Notes: generated by a model not told the origin, from the sequence alone. Positions 45,144-58,200 are shown, numbered from the stretch's first letter. The stretch is 64,000 nucleotides of DNA from Daedaleopsis sinensis (GCA_033807695.1 CM066308.1:2542001-2606000), one strand, 5' to 3'. Translations and numbers: made by a program.

Positions 45144-45620
45144 AGTCGACGGTCGGAAGTATGACGATGATGTTGCTGAGGTCGTTGCGAGGGAAGCGAT
45201 GTATCCAGCGCAGGCCCAAAGCCACAGGAGTCTCAAGTGGAAGCACGCCGGAGGGACTGGGGGCGTACAAGGAGGACGGGGGCCGCGGCAGGCAACGACG
45301 AGGGCAGCGAGACGAGGCCAGAGACGAGAAGTCGGGGACGGTGGGGATGGGGAGGCGATGGTAGAAAAGGAAGGCAAGGTGCGATCTGCCACTTGAACTC
45401 GAAGCCCGGCGGACCTCCAAAACCCTCGGATCCGGGAGCCACGCTCATCCCAGAGACGCCGTACCCTGTCCACCTCCTGGCCAGAGCGGAAGAAGGAGTG
45501 ACAGAACCTACACCGGCATAGGCACGGAAAAATGCTCTATATTATGCGCGCGAGGGGCTGTCGATATACTACCCGAAGCCTCATCCACCGCTCCTCCTCC
45601 CGACCTCCGAGTACGCAGCG
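45144..45620. other. Intergenic or 5' extension of neighbour
   Basis: A - strand frame (45473-45087) runs into the first exon of the neighbouring gene, so part of this stretch may be its N-terminal coding region or 5' UTR. The rest is the 3' flank of NDUFAF6. No independent gene was found. Confidence 0.35.
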
Positions 45621-47031
45621 TCAAAACTCTCCCTTGTAATACCCCCGCCATACTTTCCACGGCAACTTCCAGTCCCGGACCTGCAGCGACGGGCTGAACG
45701 CGTTAAAGTCGACCGCCTCGAGGTGTTGGAGGTAATCTCGCGTCGGAAGCTATCACGTCAGGGGACGGCGGGTCAGCACCCTCCCTCCCCGGGCCCAAGT
45801 CATCGAGCAACGCATCATGTATTGAATGACGTACGCCGTATAGAAACACTGGCATCGCTTGCCGCGGCACCCTGCCACTGTCCACGCCGCTCTGCCTGAA
45901 CATTTCCCGTGCCGTGAGCAAGTTGTCGTTGGCCACTGTCGCGAACTCAAACACCGCGTCCGATATTCCGTCCGCGTTCCCACCACGACGGAAAACATCC
46001 TCTTGGCGGACTCCATGGCGCGCAGTCACCTCCCCAGGGATCACCATGCTGCCCTTCGACGCGTGATACGGTAGCGCGCGCAGCAGCACGGAGATGCACT
46101 GCGCAACACCGAGGTGGGAGGCTGCGTGCGAGAATGTCGAGGAGGACGACAGCCCCAGCATGGAGAGCAGCAGGTAGAGATATGTAGACGTCGTTGATTC
46201 GGCGTGCGACGTCAACGACTCCAGTGTCAGGTGTGATGGACTGTGTAGCTCAGCGTCCTGTGAAACATGTCAGAACGACGCGCCCGCGATCTCAGAAGCT
46301 CGTTAACCGACGCAGTACTTACCCTTGCATCAACTATCCTACGGAGATGGTAGGTAGGAAGGCTTGCTCGACGTGACGCATCATGTAGGGCAAGCGCGAT
46401 AGGATGTTGTGGCGGCTTGCCCTGTGGATTGTGGCGTTCAGTAGTCGCATGGCGGGGTGCAGAGAGAGGACGTACATCAGCGATGTTCTTGATCGCGTCC
46501 CGCCAGAACTGTGTCCGCATTTTACCAATCATGGAATTAGACACTGTGTCTTGGATGGAGGCCAGTTCTACCTGCATATCCGTGATCAGCAGGAAGCTCG
46601 GATACGCATGGCCGAGATGACCATTTTCCCATTCCTTCCGGAACCAAGTCGCTTTTCCGAGAATCCTGCGGTAGGGGTGGAGAATTTTATCGCGTACCAC
46701 ATGCATTCTGCTTCGTTCCGTAAAGCGGCCTCTCATAGATACAAATGTCGAGTCGGGTGAAGATCCATAGCAATTGACTCACATAAAATGCTCGCAGGGC
46801 GAAAAATGCATCCTGCAACCCCCGTGGATAGAAAGAGCCAATGAGGTAGCTTTCATAGTCCCTTTTCCTCACGTACTCTTTGCAATACGCCGCAGGATCT
46901 GCCAGCCCAACATCTACAGAGCCCGGGGCGGTTGTTGCCAGAGTTCTCACCACAAGCCGAGTCGACGCGCGAGGTAGACGCGCTGGTCCCAGAGAATATA
47001 GCCGTGAGCCGTGGGTCAAATTCCTTAGCAT
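45621..47031 (-). CDS. NDUFAF6: Complex I assembly factor NDUFAF6-like
   Basis: Five exons on the - strand, 47031-46783, 46571-46476, 46421-46323, 46257-45835 and 45749-45621, give 331 residues. It belongs to the squalene/phytoene synthase fold but acts in mitochondria in early assembly of respiratory complex I. An Arg/Ser/Leu presequence (MLRNLTHGSRLYSLGPARLP) precedes YCKEYVRKRDYESYLIGSFY. Other family marks are MIGKMRTQFWRDAIKNI, QHPIALALHDA and HAASHLGVAQCISVLLRALP. The C terminus is DFNAFSPSLQVRDWKLPWKVW. The Asp-rich catalytic motifs of true synthases are not evident, as expected. It is head to head with SDHAF1, 308 bp apart. Confidence 0.9.
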
Positions 47032-47339
47032 AGTTTGTATCAGCTCCGGCCACGCAGATAGTAGGGATGAGCGGAAAACAGAGGAGATTTAGCCAGCTCA
47101 GAGATGGTGGAGGGACGAGAACAAGATGACGCGTGTATGTGACGTGGACGCGCTCTGTCACGGTAATGTCACATCGGCTAACGTGTGACTTGTCGCGCCT
47201 TCCGGAAACGCCGGCTCGAGCCTCGGCCGACCGTGACTGAACCTCGTAGAGAGTTGCCTTCTACTCACCTGCAAACTACCAGTTCTTTCTTATCCAGCTT
47301 GTACCACCAGCCTCCTCCGATCCTTCGTACAACTGAGAA

Positions 47340-47698
47340 ATGTCACTCAGACGATCAGGTCTCCAGAAAGACGTTCTTGCCCTCTACCGGAGGTGCGCTG
47401 GAGTTGTTCTCGCTCTTGCCCGCACGACTGAATTATCCACAGGGCACTGCGTATGGTGAATTCCAAGCCACCAGCAGTGCAGCCCAAGTTCCGCCTCTTC
47501 GTGCAATACAGCTTTCGAACACAAGTAGCTTCGGTCTCTCCTCGCGACATCGCGGCAATAGAACACATGCTCCGACGTGGAAGGCGGCAACTAGAGATGT
47601 ACGAGGACTCCAACGTCCGCGACTGCTTCGTCAGCAGCGAGATGCTGCAGTGGGGAACGCGCCATCCTAGTAGAAGGGAGAGGGATGTTACGCCATGA
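47340..47698 (+). CDS. SDHAF1: Succinate dehydrogenase assembly factor 1 (LYR protein)
   Basis: Two exons, 47340-47392 and 47443-47698, give 102 residues. The LYR motif is in MSLRRSGLQKDVLALYRR, and RLFVQYSFRTQ and the family signature IEHMLRRGRRQLEMYE follow. SDHAF1 (yeast Sdh6) helps mature the Fe-S subunit of complex II in the mitochondrial matrix. The first exon encodes just the LYR helix, a pattern too short to be obvious without the splice. It shares a 308-bp promoter interval with NDUFAF6. Confidence 0.9.
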
Positions 47699-48057
47699 CT
47701 CCGTGAGTCCTGCGCTTGACTTGAATGTGTAGACATTTTAGTCAATGTATAAGTCGACCACGTCTTAAAGGCCTGAAGAGCAGTCGTATCGAGACCTCGC
47801 GCTCTCGCAGTTCACCAAACCCGGGCGAAGCCTACCGTACAGAAACGACGCAGTTGGGGCAATCGCCAAGTCGTGTCGTGGGCCAGTTGGCGCACTCGAG
47901 TCATCATGATGTACTCACCTGCACACTGCATGACCGCCGGGCAGCATAGCAAGACGTCGGGAGTAAGAAGGGCAGGACAGGAAGGAGCAGGGTCTGGAGC
48001 AATGTGATTACCGTGTGCAGTAGAGTATACAACCCCCTCCCTTCCGACCGATCTCGT
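47699..48057. other. Convergent intergenic region
   Basis: 3' flanks of SDHAF1 (+) and the mitochondrial ribosomal gene (-). No coding frame or repeat with support was seen. Confidence 0.5.
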
Positions 48058-48935
48058 CTAGCTCGACGCCGCCGGGACAGTCTCGAAGAGCGACTGTGCG
48101 GCGACGTCCTCGGTCGTCGGTCCACGTCTCCTCGCGTTCTCCTTCTTTTGCTCCGCCTTCCGTGCGTCCTCGGCAGCCCGAGCTTCCTCTTCTGCGCGAC
48201 CGCTATCCTCCAGCTCCATGATCTTGTCGCGCTGCTCGTTGTGGATTCTCAGCGCGCCCTCGTACGCGAGCCGCCGCTCGTTGATGACATACTTGATACG
48301 TGCCATCGTTTTTCGGCACTGGCACGGGGAGTCAGCCAGGCAGCGCAGCAAATTGAGCAGAAGGGGGCCGATTGCGCATTGGCAAAGGGCTACAGCACAA
48401 GCCGCCCCCATGCGCGGACAGAACAGAAAGCAAGACGCACCCTGAACGACTTCGCCCACAACCCGAGCGTCTGCTCGTTCGCCCCGATCCTTCGCCCCTC
48501 CGCTTGCTGCGTTGCTAGCAGATTGCGCTCCCGCAGGACGACGTACCACAGCGTGTGCAGGTCCTTGAAGCTCTTTCGCCTCAGCTCCGCTGCGGTCCAC
48601 GCACGCCCTATAGCACCACAGCAACGTCAGAGCCGCGACGTGCATACCTGCAGCGAAGTGAACGCACCGCTCTTATCCGCTACAGGATCCGTAGGCTCAA
48701 GGGTATCGTAACTGACTATCCCATCTTTCTCCTTCCGACGGAAGAACCCATAGAGACCATGGTTCGGGTTGACCTCGATACCGAGGTGGGGACGTAGCGG
48801 ACCCTCGACTTCGTCTGCTGTCCTGGAGGGAGAGCCAGCAGCAGCGGGAGCCGGAACGTGTGTCGCTAGTCGACGGGAGTGCAAGGCCAGGACAGAGACG
48901 GTCCGCGCTGAGCGAGAAGATAACGTGTTGAGCAT
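48058..48935 (-). CDS. MRPL4: Mitochondrial large-subunit ribosomal protein uL29m
   Basis: Three exons on the - strand, 48935-48668, 48607-48441 and 48318-48058, give 231 residues. The presequence is [20 protein letters not shown]. Then comes [20 protein letters not shown], followed across the first intron by the family core [20 protein letters not shown] and [14 protein letters not shown], and then [18 protein letters not shown]. This is the uL29m family (yeast MRPL4, human MRPL47) near the exit of the mitoribosome tunnel. The phase-1 donor GTGCGT inside KSG was chosen because it alone restores the family core. The C terminus is an acidic and basic helix ending VPAASS. Confidence 0.93.
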
Positions 48936-49184
48936 TTTGAGTGAACCCTAGACGAGGAAAGAGACGGAGAGCTGCACATGCATGAGCGCCCAGAGTCACA
49001 ACGAAAGTGCTATGTCACAGTAGTGTCACAGTCGCGGCATGTCACGCTGGATGCCATAGAAAAACCGAAAGGATATAACGTAGCAATACCACTCGTACAA
49101 TACGCTGTATGATGAAGCATTCAAAAGATTAGAGTACAGTAGGTCAATCGAATACCAAAGGGCAACTCCGCCAAGCCAGGCCAG

Positions 49185-50493
49185 CTACTCAATCAGCTCG
49201 TCATCTTCGCTGTCGTGCTCCCGAGCACGTTCGCGCCGCGCAGCCTCCTTTGCACGCTTTGCGAGATCCTTGTCTTGTTCAAGGTCATTCAAGGAAATCT
49301 CCGCGCGACATCCTGTAGCAGGGCAAACCGCCACACGGTTGCGGTTTGGCCCAAGATATTCACGGATAGCGCCGGCTGAATAGGAGTGTCCACACTTGGT
49401 CCTGTAGGGTGATGATCTCACATCAGGAACAATATCGCAGCACACGGAGAGGGACGCACGAAGTGAGAGGATCCACAAGATGTGTGAGTGAGATTGGACA
49501 TTTGTAATCTTGCGTTACACCTCCAACTTGCAGGTCGTCCTCATCATCGCTGATATCTCCATCCTCTAAGTGGAGAATGAGCGATGAGCATTCGCATACA
49601 AGCTGTCGGAGTTGATCTCTCACCTCGAGGTATCAAGTCAACTATCGGAGGCATTGCGGTATCAGGATGGTGCACTTCCTAACAACAAGAGTTTAGTCAA
49701 TGACTTCAAACGGATTAGGATGATAGCCTACATAAATTGCTTGCTTGAATTTCTGATAATGTTCGCTCTTCGTATACTTCTGGCGTGCGGTTTTCGCCTT
49801 ATATGCAGCCAGACTATCTTGCACCCCTTGCCTATACACGTTTGTCACGCCTTCCTGGAAGCTCGCGAGGATTCATCTCCACGCGTACAGTGCATAATGA
49901 GTATTACTCACACCAGTTTGGCCCCTAGCAAGTTTTTGATAGATATCGTTGAGAGTCTCCTCGTGGAAAGTCAGCTCTTGTTCAGTATCAAGCAGTTCAC
50001 GCATTGTGCAGTCGATTGCTGCCAGAGCCTGCGATGGCCGCCCATTAGCGATCCTTCACCCTGCCAGAGATGTCGACGGGCATACTTTCTCGGATTTCTC
50101 CCCCTCGGTGAACTCAGCCACAGACGCCGCAACCTCTCTGATAAAGTTGTAGCTGAGGACATGTCCCTTGTCGCGCAAGGAAGCCCAGTCGCTCGCGAAA
50201 CCGCGCATCTTCGGGGCGTGGTTCTTGTCCAAAGGTTGGTCGGGGATTTCTGGAATTGGAACGTCCTCCTCTTCCTCCTCGGGGACATCTGCGTCAGAGT
50301 CATCCTGCTGCGCCCGTTTCTTCTTCTCTTTCTTCGCCTTCCTGGATCGACGGGGCTGCTCCTCTTCGTCGTCCATCTCGACGTCTTCCTCCTGGCGTCG
50401 AGGTTGCGCGAGACTGGGACCGTCGTCCTCGATATCAGACGAAGGTGCTCTGCGGCGGTTTCTCGACAACCTCGAAGAGCTGGCGGCGGGCAT
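49185..50493 (-). CDS. nse2: SUMO E3 ligase Nse2/Mms21 of the SMC5/6 complex
   Basis: Six exons on the - strand, 50493-50086, 50028-49912, 49854-49732, 49678-49624, 49565-49460 and 49401-49185, give 341 residues. The N terminus is charged and disordered. A helical part that binds SMC5 follows (AIDCTMRELLDTEQELTFHE, NDIYQKLARGQ). The C-terminal SP-RING has YKCPISLTHLVDPLTS, KCGHSYSAGAIREYL and CPATGC, with the Cys/His/Cys zinc ligands typical of this class. The protein sumoylates targets during DNA repair in the nucleus. It ends in an acidic tail. The start is 188 bp from the divergent uS12m gene. Confidence 0.92.
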
Positions 50494-50681
50494 GGTTGCA
50501 ATACGAGCAGAAGTGGCAAGCGAAACAAGACGCGATTGTCGCGGTCCGGGACAGGAGACGCGTCTGAACGCGACAAGGCGCGCGTGTGATGTGTTTAGGG
50601 CAGGGCCCAGCGCGACTTGGGAATTTGGCGCCGCTTGCCTAGTTTCGCGCTCACCAGCTCAACCTTTCCCGAGCAGCCGCC

Positions 50682-51318
50682 ATGTTCTCCGCCCTCCGTC
50701 TGACGGCACAAGTCACTAGGCCATGGCTCGCCTCAACACTCCTACACAGGGCGATTACTCCTAGCTCTATCCGCACCGCATCACCATTTGCTGCTTGTTT
50801 TCTTGCACGCTCATTTCACCCGACCATCCCCGCTGCCGCTACATTGAACCAGGCAACTCGTCGGAAACCCAAGAAGAAGACGCGAGCGTCGAAATCTCCA
50901 CTGCTTGAGGGAAACACGCAGAAGAAGGGCGTCGTGAGCCAGATCTTCATTGCGAAGCCGAAGAAGCCAAACTCCGCAAAGCGCAAAGTCGCGAGGGTCA
51001 AGCTCACTACTGGCAAGACCGTGCAGGCATATGTTCCGGGAGAGGGGCACAACCTGCAGGATCACAGCGTTGTGCTCATTAGAGGTGGGCGTGCGCAAGA
51101 TCTTCCCGGTGTCCGGTACGCTGCTCTCGTCATAGTTGTTGGACATGCATTCTAACGGTATTACGCAACAGTTACAAGGTAGTGCGAGGAACGCTAGATT
51201 TCAGTGGTGTAGTGGGAAGAGTGACGGCGCGTAGCAAGTATGGAGGTATGTCCGAATTGTCCTGCTAACTCGAAGTGCTACAGCTCAACGCCTTACAGCA
51301 AAGCGTCCAAAGCAGTAG
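50682..51318 (+). CDS. MRPS12: Mitochondrial small-subunit ribosomal protein uS12m
   Basis: Three exons, 50682-51115, 51172-51245 and 51284-51318, give 180 residues. An N-terminal presequence rich in Arg, Ser and Ala ([17 protein letters not shown]) precedes the S12 core: [56 protein letters not shown] and ARSKYGA. The PNSA and EGHNLQ segments face the decoding centre. The last exon adds [10 protein letters not shown]. The basic C terminus and length fit fungal mitochondrial S12. Confidence 0.95.
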
Positions 51319-51549
51319 TCACCTATTATTGCGTTGCTAGCACAAGCTGCAGTCCGACGTCCATATTGCTATCTGGTTACCGTACATTACGCAAAGATAC
51401 TACTGGCATAGAATGCACGCGTCCTCAAGGATATGTGGGTATATGAAGCAAACTTCCAGAGCATTAGGTGAAGCAGTATAATCTCCCAACTCCGTCCAAC
51501 AAGCAAACCAAGAAGCAGAGACGCACCTAAATCCCAAAAGCAAGGCCGT

Positions 51550-54500
51550 TTACTTCTTCAGCAACTGCCCTGACTGTCTCACAGCCTCTTCCCTCTCTCT
51601 CGATGCCCTGACAGTCCTCTCGATCTCCACGTTGATTGCCCACACCCAAGAATCCCTCTCCAACCTGCTCCTCGTCCGGAAGATCGCGACCTTCCGCTTC
51701 GCATTCAACGGCGGTATGTCTGCCTTGCTGTTGTTCCTCCTCGCACCAGGTGCGGCACCGGATATTTTGCGATACCAGATGACGAACAACGTGTCTTCTT
51801 CGCCATCGTCGGTCTCCAGTCCGTCTTGGTATCGCCGTGCCATTGGAGGTTTGTTCGCATCATACTGGCCTTCAGGAAGGTATTGGGCAGCAAAGTAACC
51901 AGAGCATATGTACGCGTCGAGCAAGTGGATGACCTTCTTCTTGCGGTGGTGGAGCGCACTGGTACCAGTGATGTGGAACTGTACGATGTGCCCTGCGATG
52001 AGCACGAGCTGAGTGTGTCTGCCACCATGTTTGTATCAGATAACCTCATTCGTAGAGGTGCGATAAAATCATGTACTCACTTGTACTGACCCCACCAACC
52101 TTCCCGACCGTATAACTTCCCGCACTTGAGAATTGGACGGCACCCGTCCAGGATGCACCAATTGTAGAAGAGGGAGAGATCAGTTATTGACCCGTCCCGA
52201 TCGGGCGGAGGCTCTGTGGGCATGTCGTGCTCCCCTGTATGCGCGTGGTCTTCGCGGGCCCGATGTGGAGTGATACGCTCGCGTCCGGTGCTGAGATATG
52301 CAACGTCCATCTCGAGGCGGGCATCGACTTGATGACGCTTCTTCCAGTACGACACAAGTGGTCGAAGACGTACGATCCACTCGAGCGCAGTAGCACACGA
52401 GTACGCCTTGAAGATAACACATCCGCAGTCAGTTAATGCCCGACAAAAAAGAGGGAACAACTAAGCACCTCGTATCGAACTACCCGTCCAGAGGTAAGGA
52501 CAAGTTCGAACGATCGCCGCATCCGGAGATGCGCCTTGTCCTTCGAGGCAGCCATGCCGGCCTCTCCGCCGACATCCTCATCGTCGCTCTCGCTCCTCTC
52601 AACTTGCGTCCAGAAGCTCTCCGAGTCTTCCCAGTCGGCTGCTGCAGGAGCTTCCACCTGCTCCCTCTGCTGAGGTAGGAGCTGGAACGCGCGCCGTACA
52701 GCGACAATGCTCCGCAAGTCGGACATACCCGTGGCCTCAACGATCTGTAGCTGCCCACGGCGGACCTCCGCCCGACGCACAGTGTCTTCCAAATTCGGAT
52801 CAGTTGCAATGAATACCGTCTGGGAGGGGACCAGGCCGTTGGGTGCGACTCCTGGAGGCGATGGCTGGTGAGCACGAGCGGAAGTGAGCGCGAACAGATA
52901 GCCGTCGTGGGTGACGAGATATATCGACTGCTTGAACTGGGAGTTTGGCCGGATACGGTCCAGGTATCCTTCGACCGCGGGTGGTTCGTCTAGACGAGTC
53001 CCGTCCTTCATATGCAGCCGTGTGGGCAGGTGGCGCACCATGCGAAACTCGAGGTGCGCAGGTTTGTCTGCTTGCTTGAGCGCGAGCCCGCACAGGACTG
53101 CCCATTTGCGGGCTTGACCTTGCACGTCTTCCTCCTGCCAGACCCAGTCCAGGTCGGTGTTGAGACGCCATGCGAGGTCGAACTTGACGCCTTTCGCCTC
53201 TTCGCGCTCGAGGAGTGCGCGATATTCCGGAGCGGTGCGAAGGTACTTCTCGCACAAGCGTACGATATTATCTCGTTTGAAGACATCATAAGCAGCGTCG
53301 ACGTCGGCGGCGTCGAACCCGGGAACGTCCACCTTGATGCGAGTGCCTATGGCCGGTGCGCGTACCTCAATATATGGGGGCAGTTTGCCTCCTAGATGCC
53401 GCCTGCAAGAAACACGCTTCATCAGTAAGCTGTCAAACAACAGCAACTCGTGAGTATTACCAACCAGATGTGCCACACCCAGTCCACGGCTCGCGTACGA
53501 CACTTAACCTTGAATACAAAGATATTCGTACCCCTGGTCGAGCCGAAGAAATGTCGACGTTGCTTGGCATCTACATTCAATGAGGTAGGGGGGCTGCTCA
53601 AGCAGAAAGTGAGGTCCACGAAAGAGTACAGCGACAGCCGGGTTGAGGTCGAATCAAGTGGCACCACGTAGGACAACCGTTTGGTACCAGTGAGCCATTC
53701 CTTGCCAGGCGTATGCTATGCGATACCGGATTAGAAATTGATTCAATGACGAGTATCTCTTAAGTTTAACTACTCACATGATCCTCGTACAATTCCAGCC
53801 GGTTCTTCTTCCACGCCACGATATACTCTGCCCAGCCCTCATTCTCCAGATGTCGTGTTGTCCTGTTTTGCCATTCGTCGAACGTTGGCGATACAGCGTC
53901 TTCGGTGTAGGAGACACGAACTAGCATTCGGTCTGATAGACGGAAGTCAATACTGCATCACCATCCACGCTTTATGAAATCATGTCGAGCTCACCTCTCA
54001 TAATGACGTCGCCCCATTTTGCCATGGCTTCCCTGGTAGTCTGCTCCACCGCACCGGCACTGGTCACCTTGACCGCATCTCCGGTGCGGGCGAGTACCTC
54101 TGAAGGTGGCGCTGAAGCATCCTCATAGTGGACGTGAACATCCTTCCCTTTCCCCTTCGTCGGAGTGGAAGATTCTACTCCACCACTCGAGTCGAGTTGT
54201 CCATCTGGCTGAGACTTAGTGGTAGCAGGCGCGATAGCTCGGCTGGAAGGACCAGAGTCACAGGCCGGGTCGTCTGAAGAGGCAAGGAGAGCGGTAGATG
54301 AGCTTGCGCTCTCTGGCTTTGGATCCTCTTGGCCCCGTGATTCTCTCGTAGACAACGCCGGCCGACGGCCTAAAGTGTATACCTCCGGTTCTGATGGTGC
54401 CGTGACAAACGTCTCGACTTCCGTGGAGGGAGGAATAACATTGATCGAAGGACGTACAGCGGCAGCAGAGGTCGAGGTGTCGGTACTGGATACATTCAGG

Positions 54501-54991
54501 AGCGGATTTGTGGACGTGTTCAGGGCATCATCCAAGATGTCCACACCGAGGAAGACCCCTATGTCGAAGGAATTGCCGATCCACTTCTGCGTCGCACCTG
54601 TCTGCTTCTGCCTCTTGCGGGCACGACTCCATTCGCTTTCCCGCCATCTTCTGCGCATCTCTGCCCTGATGCTCTTCTTCTGACTGTCACCCCAGTCCTC
54701 GCGCCGGCCGCCGTGCTTGAGGAAGAAATCGAGGGCATGTCTGTGAATGACATCGGAGAGACTGTCTGAGTCCGAGTCCGAGTCACTGCTTGAAGTATCT
54801 TCACGGTCACCAAGCAGCCTGCGCCTGCGCTTCTGCTTCTGTGTACGCTTGGGCTCCGTTTGGGCAAACGCGGCGGCGGACAAGGGACCGATGAACCGTC
54901 GACGATGCTGGTGAACATCTCCTTTCTTGGCTGGCTCTCTGGAGTCGGCGAGAGCAACGGGCTGACTGGGGACCACAAGGCGCGAGGACAT
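51550..54991 (-). CDS. Spo71-like protein with PH domains
   Basis: Exons on the - strand: 54991-53995, 53952-53778, 53715-53465, 53402-52469, 52406-52081 and 52018-51550, about 1,050 residues. The N-terminal part has HALDFFLKHGGRREDWGDSQ and KQTGATQKWIGNSFDIGVFL, like the Spo7_2_N region, then a long Ser/Thr-rich linker. Next come WAEYIVAWKKNRLELYEDH and FFGSTRGTNIFVFKVKCRT of a first PH-like domain. A second follows (LDGCRPILKCGKLYGREGWW, IAGHIVQFHITG, VIHLLDAYICSGYFAAQY). Spo71 guides prospore membrane growth in yeast; the role in basidiomycetes is unknown. The first junction is one base out of phase for its GT-AG pair (see findings). An alternative start at 55167 reads MTYEEYPSDPSVRN but in a different frame from exon 1. 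Confidence 0.65.
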
Positions 54992-55217
54992 TGCGTCCAG
55001 CAGAGAGCACCGGCGAAGGCAGAGTGGGCAGAGGGGCTGGGGCGGCGGACGCCCTCCGAAGCAGGGATAGGGGAAGAGGCAGAAGCGCCAGCGTCTATAT
55101 GACTTAAAAAGGGAAATCCCGCCGTGTTCCGTACGGAAGGGTCCGAGGGATACTCTTCATACGTCATCGATTCATCCTCCAGGTAACCCTCCGCGACGAG
55201 CTCGCTGCGCCCTGACG

Positions 55218-58200
55218 ATGGATACTAACGCAGATGGGGATGACTTCAAAGTCCACGCTAGATTCGAGAACAAGGATGACTTTGTCGCCCTCCGTGACGA
55301 GCTCCTCGCCATCGATCTCTATACGGAACCTGATCAAGAGCAGAACCGTGTTGAGGCAATGCTGTTACAGAAACTCACGGTCATCGTTAGTCTTTCTGCG
55401 ACTGCACTCTAAGCTGCTTTCTGCGGCATACTAATGGCCCGAGTAGTTTGATTCTTACCAGGAACAATCCTATCTGTGGGATCCATTCCTAGAAGAACTT
55501 GTTACGCCCGTAGTCGAGACGTTGAAGAGCCATGCGAAGCACTTTGTTCGCAACGGCGCGGCTTCGAAGGTATCGCATACGAGGCTTGATCGCCTTTCTT
55601 CGCTCCTCTATATCTTTGTCAAGTTTCGAGGATATAAGACCATCAGTCCGTTGACCTACCTCCACCTGCTGTAGAATCTGAAGTCGTACTGAGATACCTC
55701 CAGCTAGATTCTTCCCTCACGAAATTCCAGACGTAGCCGTGACACTCGACTACATCACTGCACCGGATAGCCCAGCACAGGTCACGTACCTATGGGCATT
55801 ACGCTATACTCTCCTCTTGTGGTTATCTCTCGTCTGCATGATCCCGTTCGACCTGGAGCAATTCGACGAGACTGGCAAGTCAGGCGATACTGCGTCCCGG
55901 GTCGAGACCGTGGGCAAGATGTTTTTAGACAAAGCCGGTTTGGATCGCGAAGGCGCAGCTCTGTTACTCTCCAAGTTCTACGTGAGGTAGAGCACAGTTC
56001 TGTAGCTCGTTGGGTTGTCGCTGATCGGTTGTAGGAAAGATATGGCGGCGAGGTTTCCGGGATTCATGTCATTCTCGCTCGAGACAATAGAGAAGACGAT
56101 CAATCCTATGCTTGTACGTATTTTCTAGTTACCGTCTGTTAGCTAGTACTACTAGATTCTCCCTTTAGGTTCTAGGTATCATGCGTGTACTGTGCGAGAT
56201 CGCAAAACTCGGTTCAGCTGAGCTGGTGCAAGGCTGCAGGGAGCAGCTACTGGAGATCACGCAAACCCTGGAGCGGAACGAGAACCTCATGAAAAACACC
56301 ATCATTAGAAAGCTGCGGACCAAACTAGTCGCTAGGATTGTCATTCGATTGCTTCCTGGCAAGACACGCCGGCTGCGCGCAAAGGGTGCGTTCAGCATAC
56401 GTCTAAAGTGGGCTCTCATCTGATTATTGTCGCTTTGTAAGGGAAAGCATTGGCGGCTGATGGTTCCCTCGCGGTTGGTCCCATGGCGGAGGAAGATTTC
56501 GACGTACCTGAAGAAGTCGAGACTGTCCTCGAAGAGCTTTTCAAGGCTCTTCGCGATACAGACACCATTGTCCGGTATTCAGCCGCCAAGGGTGTTGCGC
56601 GTGTGTCCGAAAGACTTCCGGTCGATTTTGCCGAACAAGTCCTTGAGCAGGTCCTCCATATGTTTTCCATCCACTCGATCGCGGGGGCGAGTTTGTACGA
56701 CATGCCGAGCATTGCTGAAGGTACATGGCACGGCGCCTGCCTTGCATGTGCAGAGATGGCTAGGCGTGGCCTCGTACCTGATGAACGTCTCTCCGAGTTG
56801 GTCGAGTGGCTGCACAAGGTGCGTCTTGTCGTCTGTCTTGTCGTGTCAATGCATACAGTAACAACGCTGCGCATGCAGGCACTATACTTCGATATTCGGA
56901 AGGGCGCACACTCCGTCGGTTCAAACGTGCGAGATGCAGCGTCATATGTCCTTTGGTCTCTCGCACGCGCACAGAGCGTGGAAGCTTTGCAGCCACATGC
57001 ATTGGAGCTCGCGAGAAGACTGGTCACCGTCTCGCTCTTCGACCGCGAGATCCACATTCGACGAGCAGCCAGTGCTGCGTTCCAGGAGTATGTCGGCAGG
57101 ACGGTGAGGGATGGTCTCGCAGGTGGTTTACATGACATTCTCATACATGCATACAGAGCCTGTTCCCTCACGGAATCGACGTGTTGCGCAAGACCGACTT
57201 CTACGCTGTTGGAGTGCGCAAAAACTCCTTCACGGTCGCCGCCCCTGAGGTTGCTGAGTAAGTTCGTCGCCCAGTCCCTATGTCGCCCACACCTAAAATA
57301 AATGATATAGACATGAGGTGTACCGGGCATCCCTCATCAACCATCTCTTATCAGTCACGCTGCGGCACTGGGATCCAGTTATGAGACAGATAGGTGCTCA
57401 ATCTCTCAAAGCCATTTGCGGACTGGACCTCGTAAAGCTTGGTCCCGATGCTGCCGCGCGTGCGGTATGTGTTTCCGAACATGTACAGATATGGTGGCTC
57501 ACATGCTTTATGGTGCAGGCGGAGCTACTGAGCTTACCGGATGCGGGTGACGTTCATGGTGGATTGCTTGCACTTACCGAGCTCGCAACCGCGTTTCGCG
57601 ATTCGCCGCAGCACGAGCAGCTAGAAGCGGAGCGACGCAAGGTCCGTCGAATTTTCGTCGAGGTCGTGCCTTCTATCGTACAAAATTCTTGAACTGTTGG
57701 GCAACCAGGTGTTCACGGCGCTGTCAGCGGTACCGATTGGAACCGTCCAGTCTGGGCGGCACGAGCTAATCGCAGCCGCAGCCTGCGAGCTTATTGCCTC
57801 CGGCATCTCGCTCGCCGAGACGCAGCTCTCACAAAGCACTGTGCCTCACTGGCGTCAGGTTGTGGACTCGGGGCTCAAGAGCAAGGCAATTCCGGTGCAG
57901 GAAGCAGCTGCGGCCGCGCTTGCGTCCGTGAGCCGGCTGGTGGACTGCTCGGCGGTGGTGGCGCGGCTGATCAAGGACTATGAAGGCGGAAGTCCGCCGA
58001 TGCAACAAAGTTTGGCGAGGGTCCTAGGGATCCTAGACTATGCGAAGCACAAGCACGGCGTGGAGGATGCCGTGAGGTGCTTGCTGAGAATGGTCGATCG
58101 GAAGGTGCGCCGTCCGACCGCTCCTATATCGAAGTATGGCGTATGTGGTTCTGATGTGTTGTGTAGAGTGGCACGGGAAGCACGAATGTCGAAGCCCGCC

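Noticed and set aside
48627..48667. Donor after CTGCAG at 48648 for the first intron of the uL29m gene
   Set aside because: It leaves the next exon out of phase with the conserved GRAWTAAEL core; the GTGCGT donor at 48667 restores it.
57642..57708. Frame continuing through to a TGA at 57690 as the end of the cofactor D gene
   Set aside because: The downstream sequence continues the same HEAT-repeat family; a 67-bp GTCCGT...CAG intron restores the frame.
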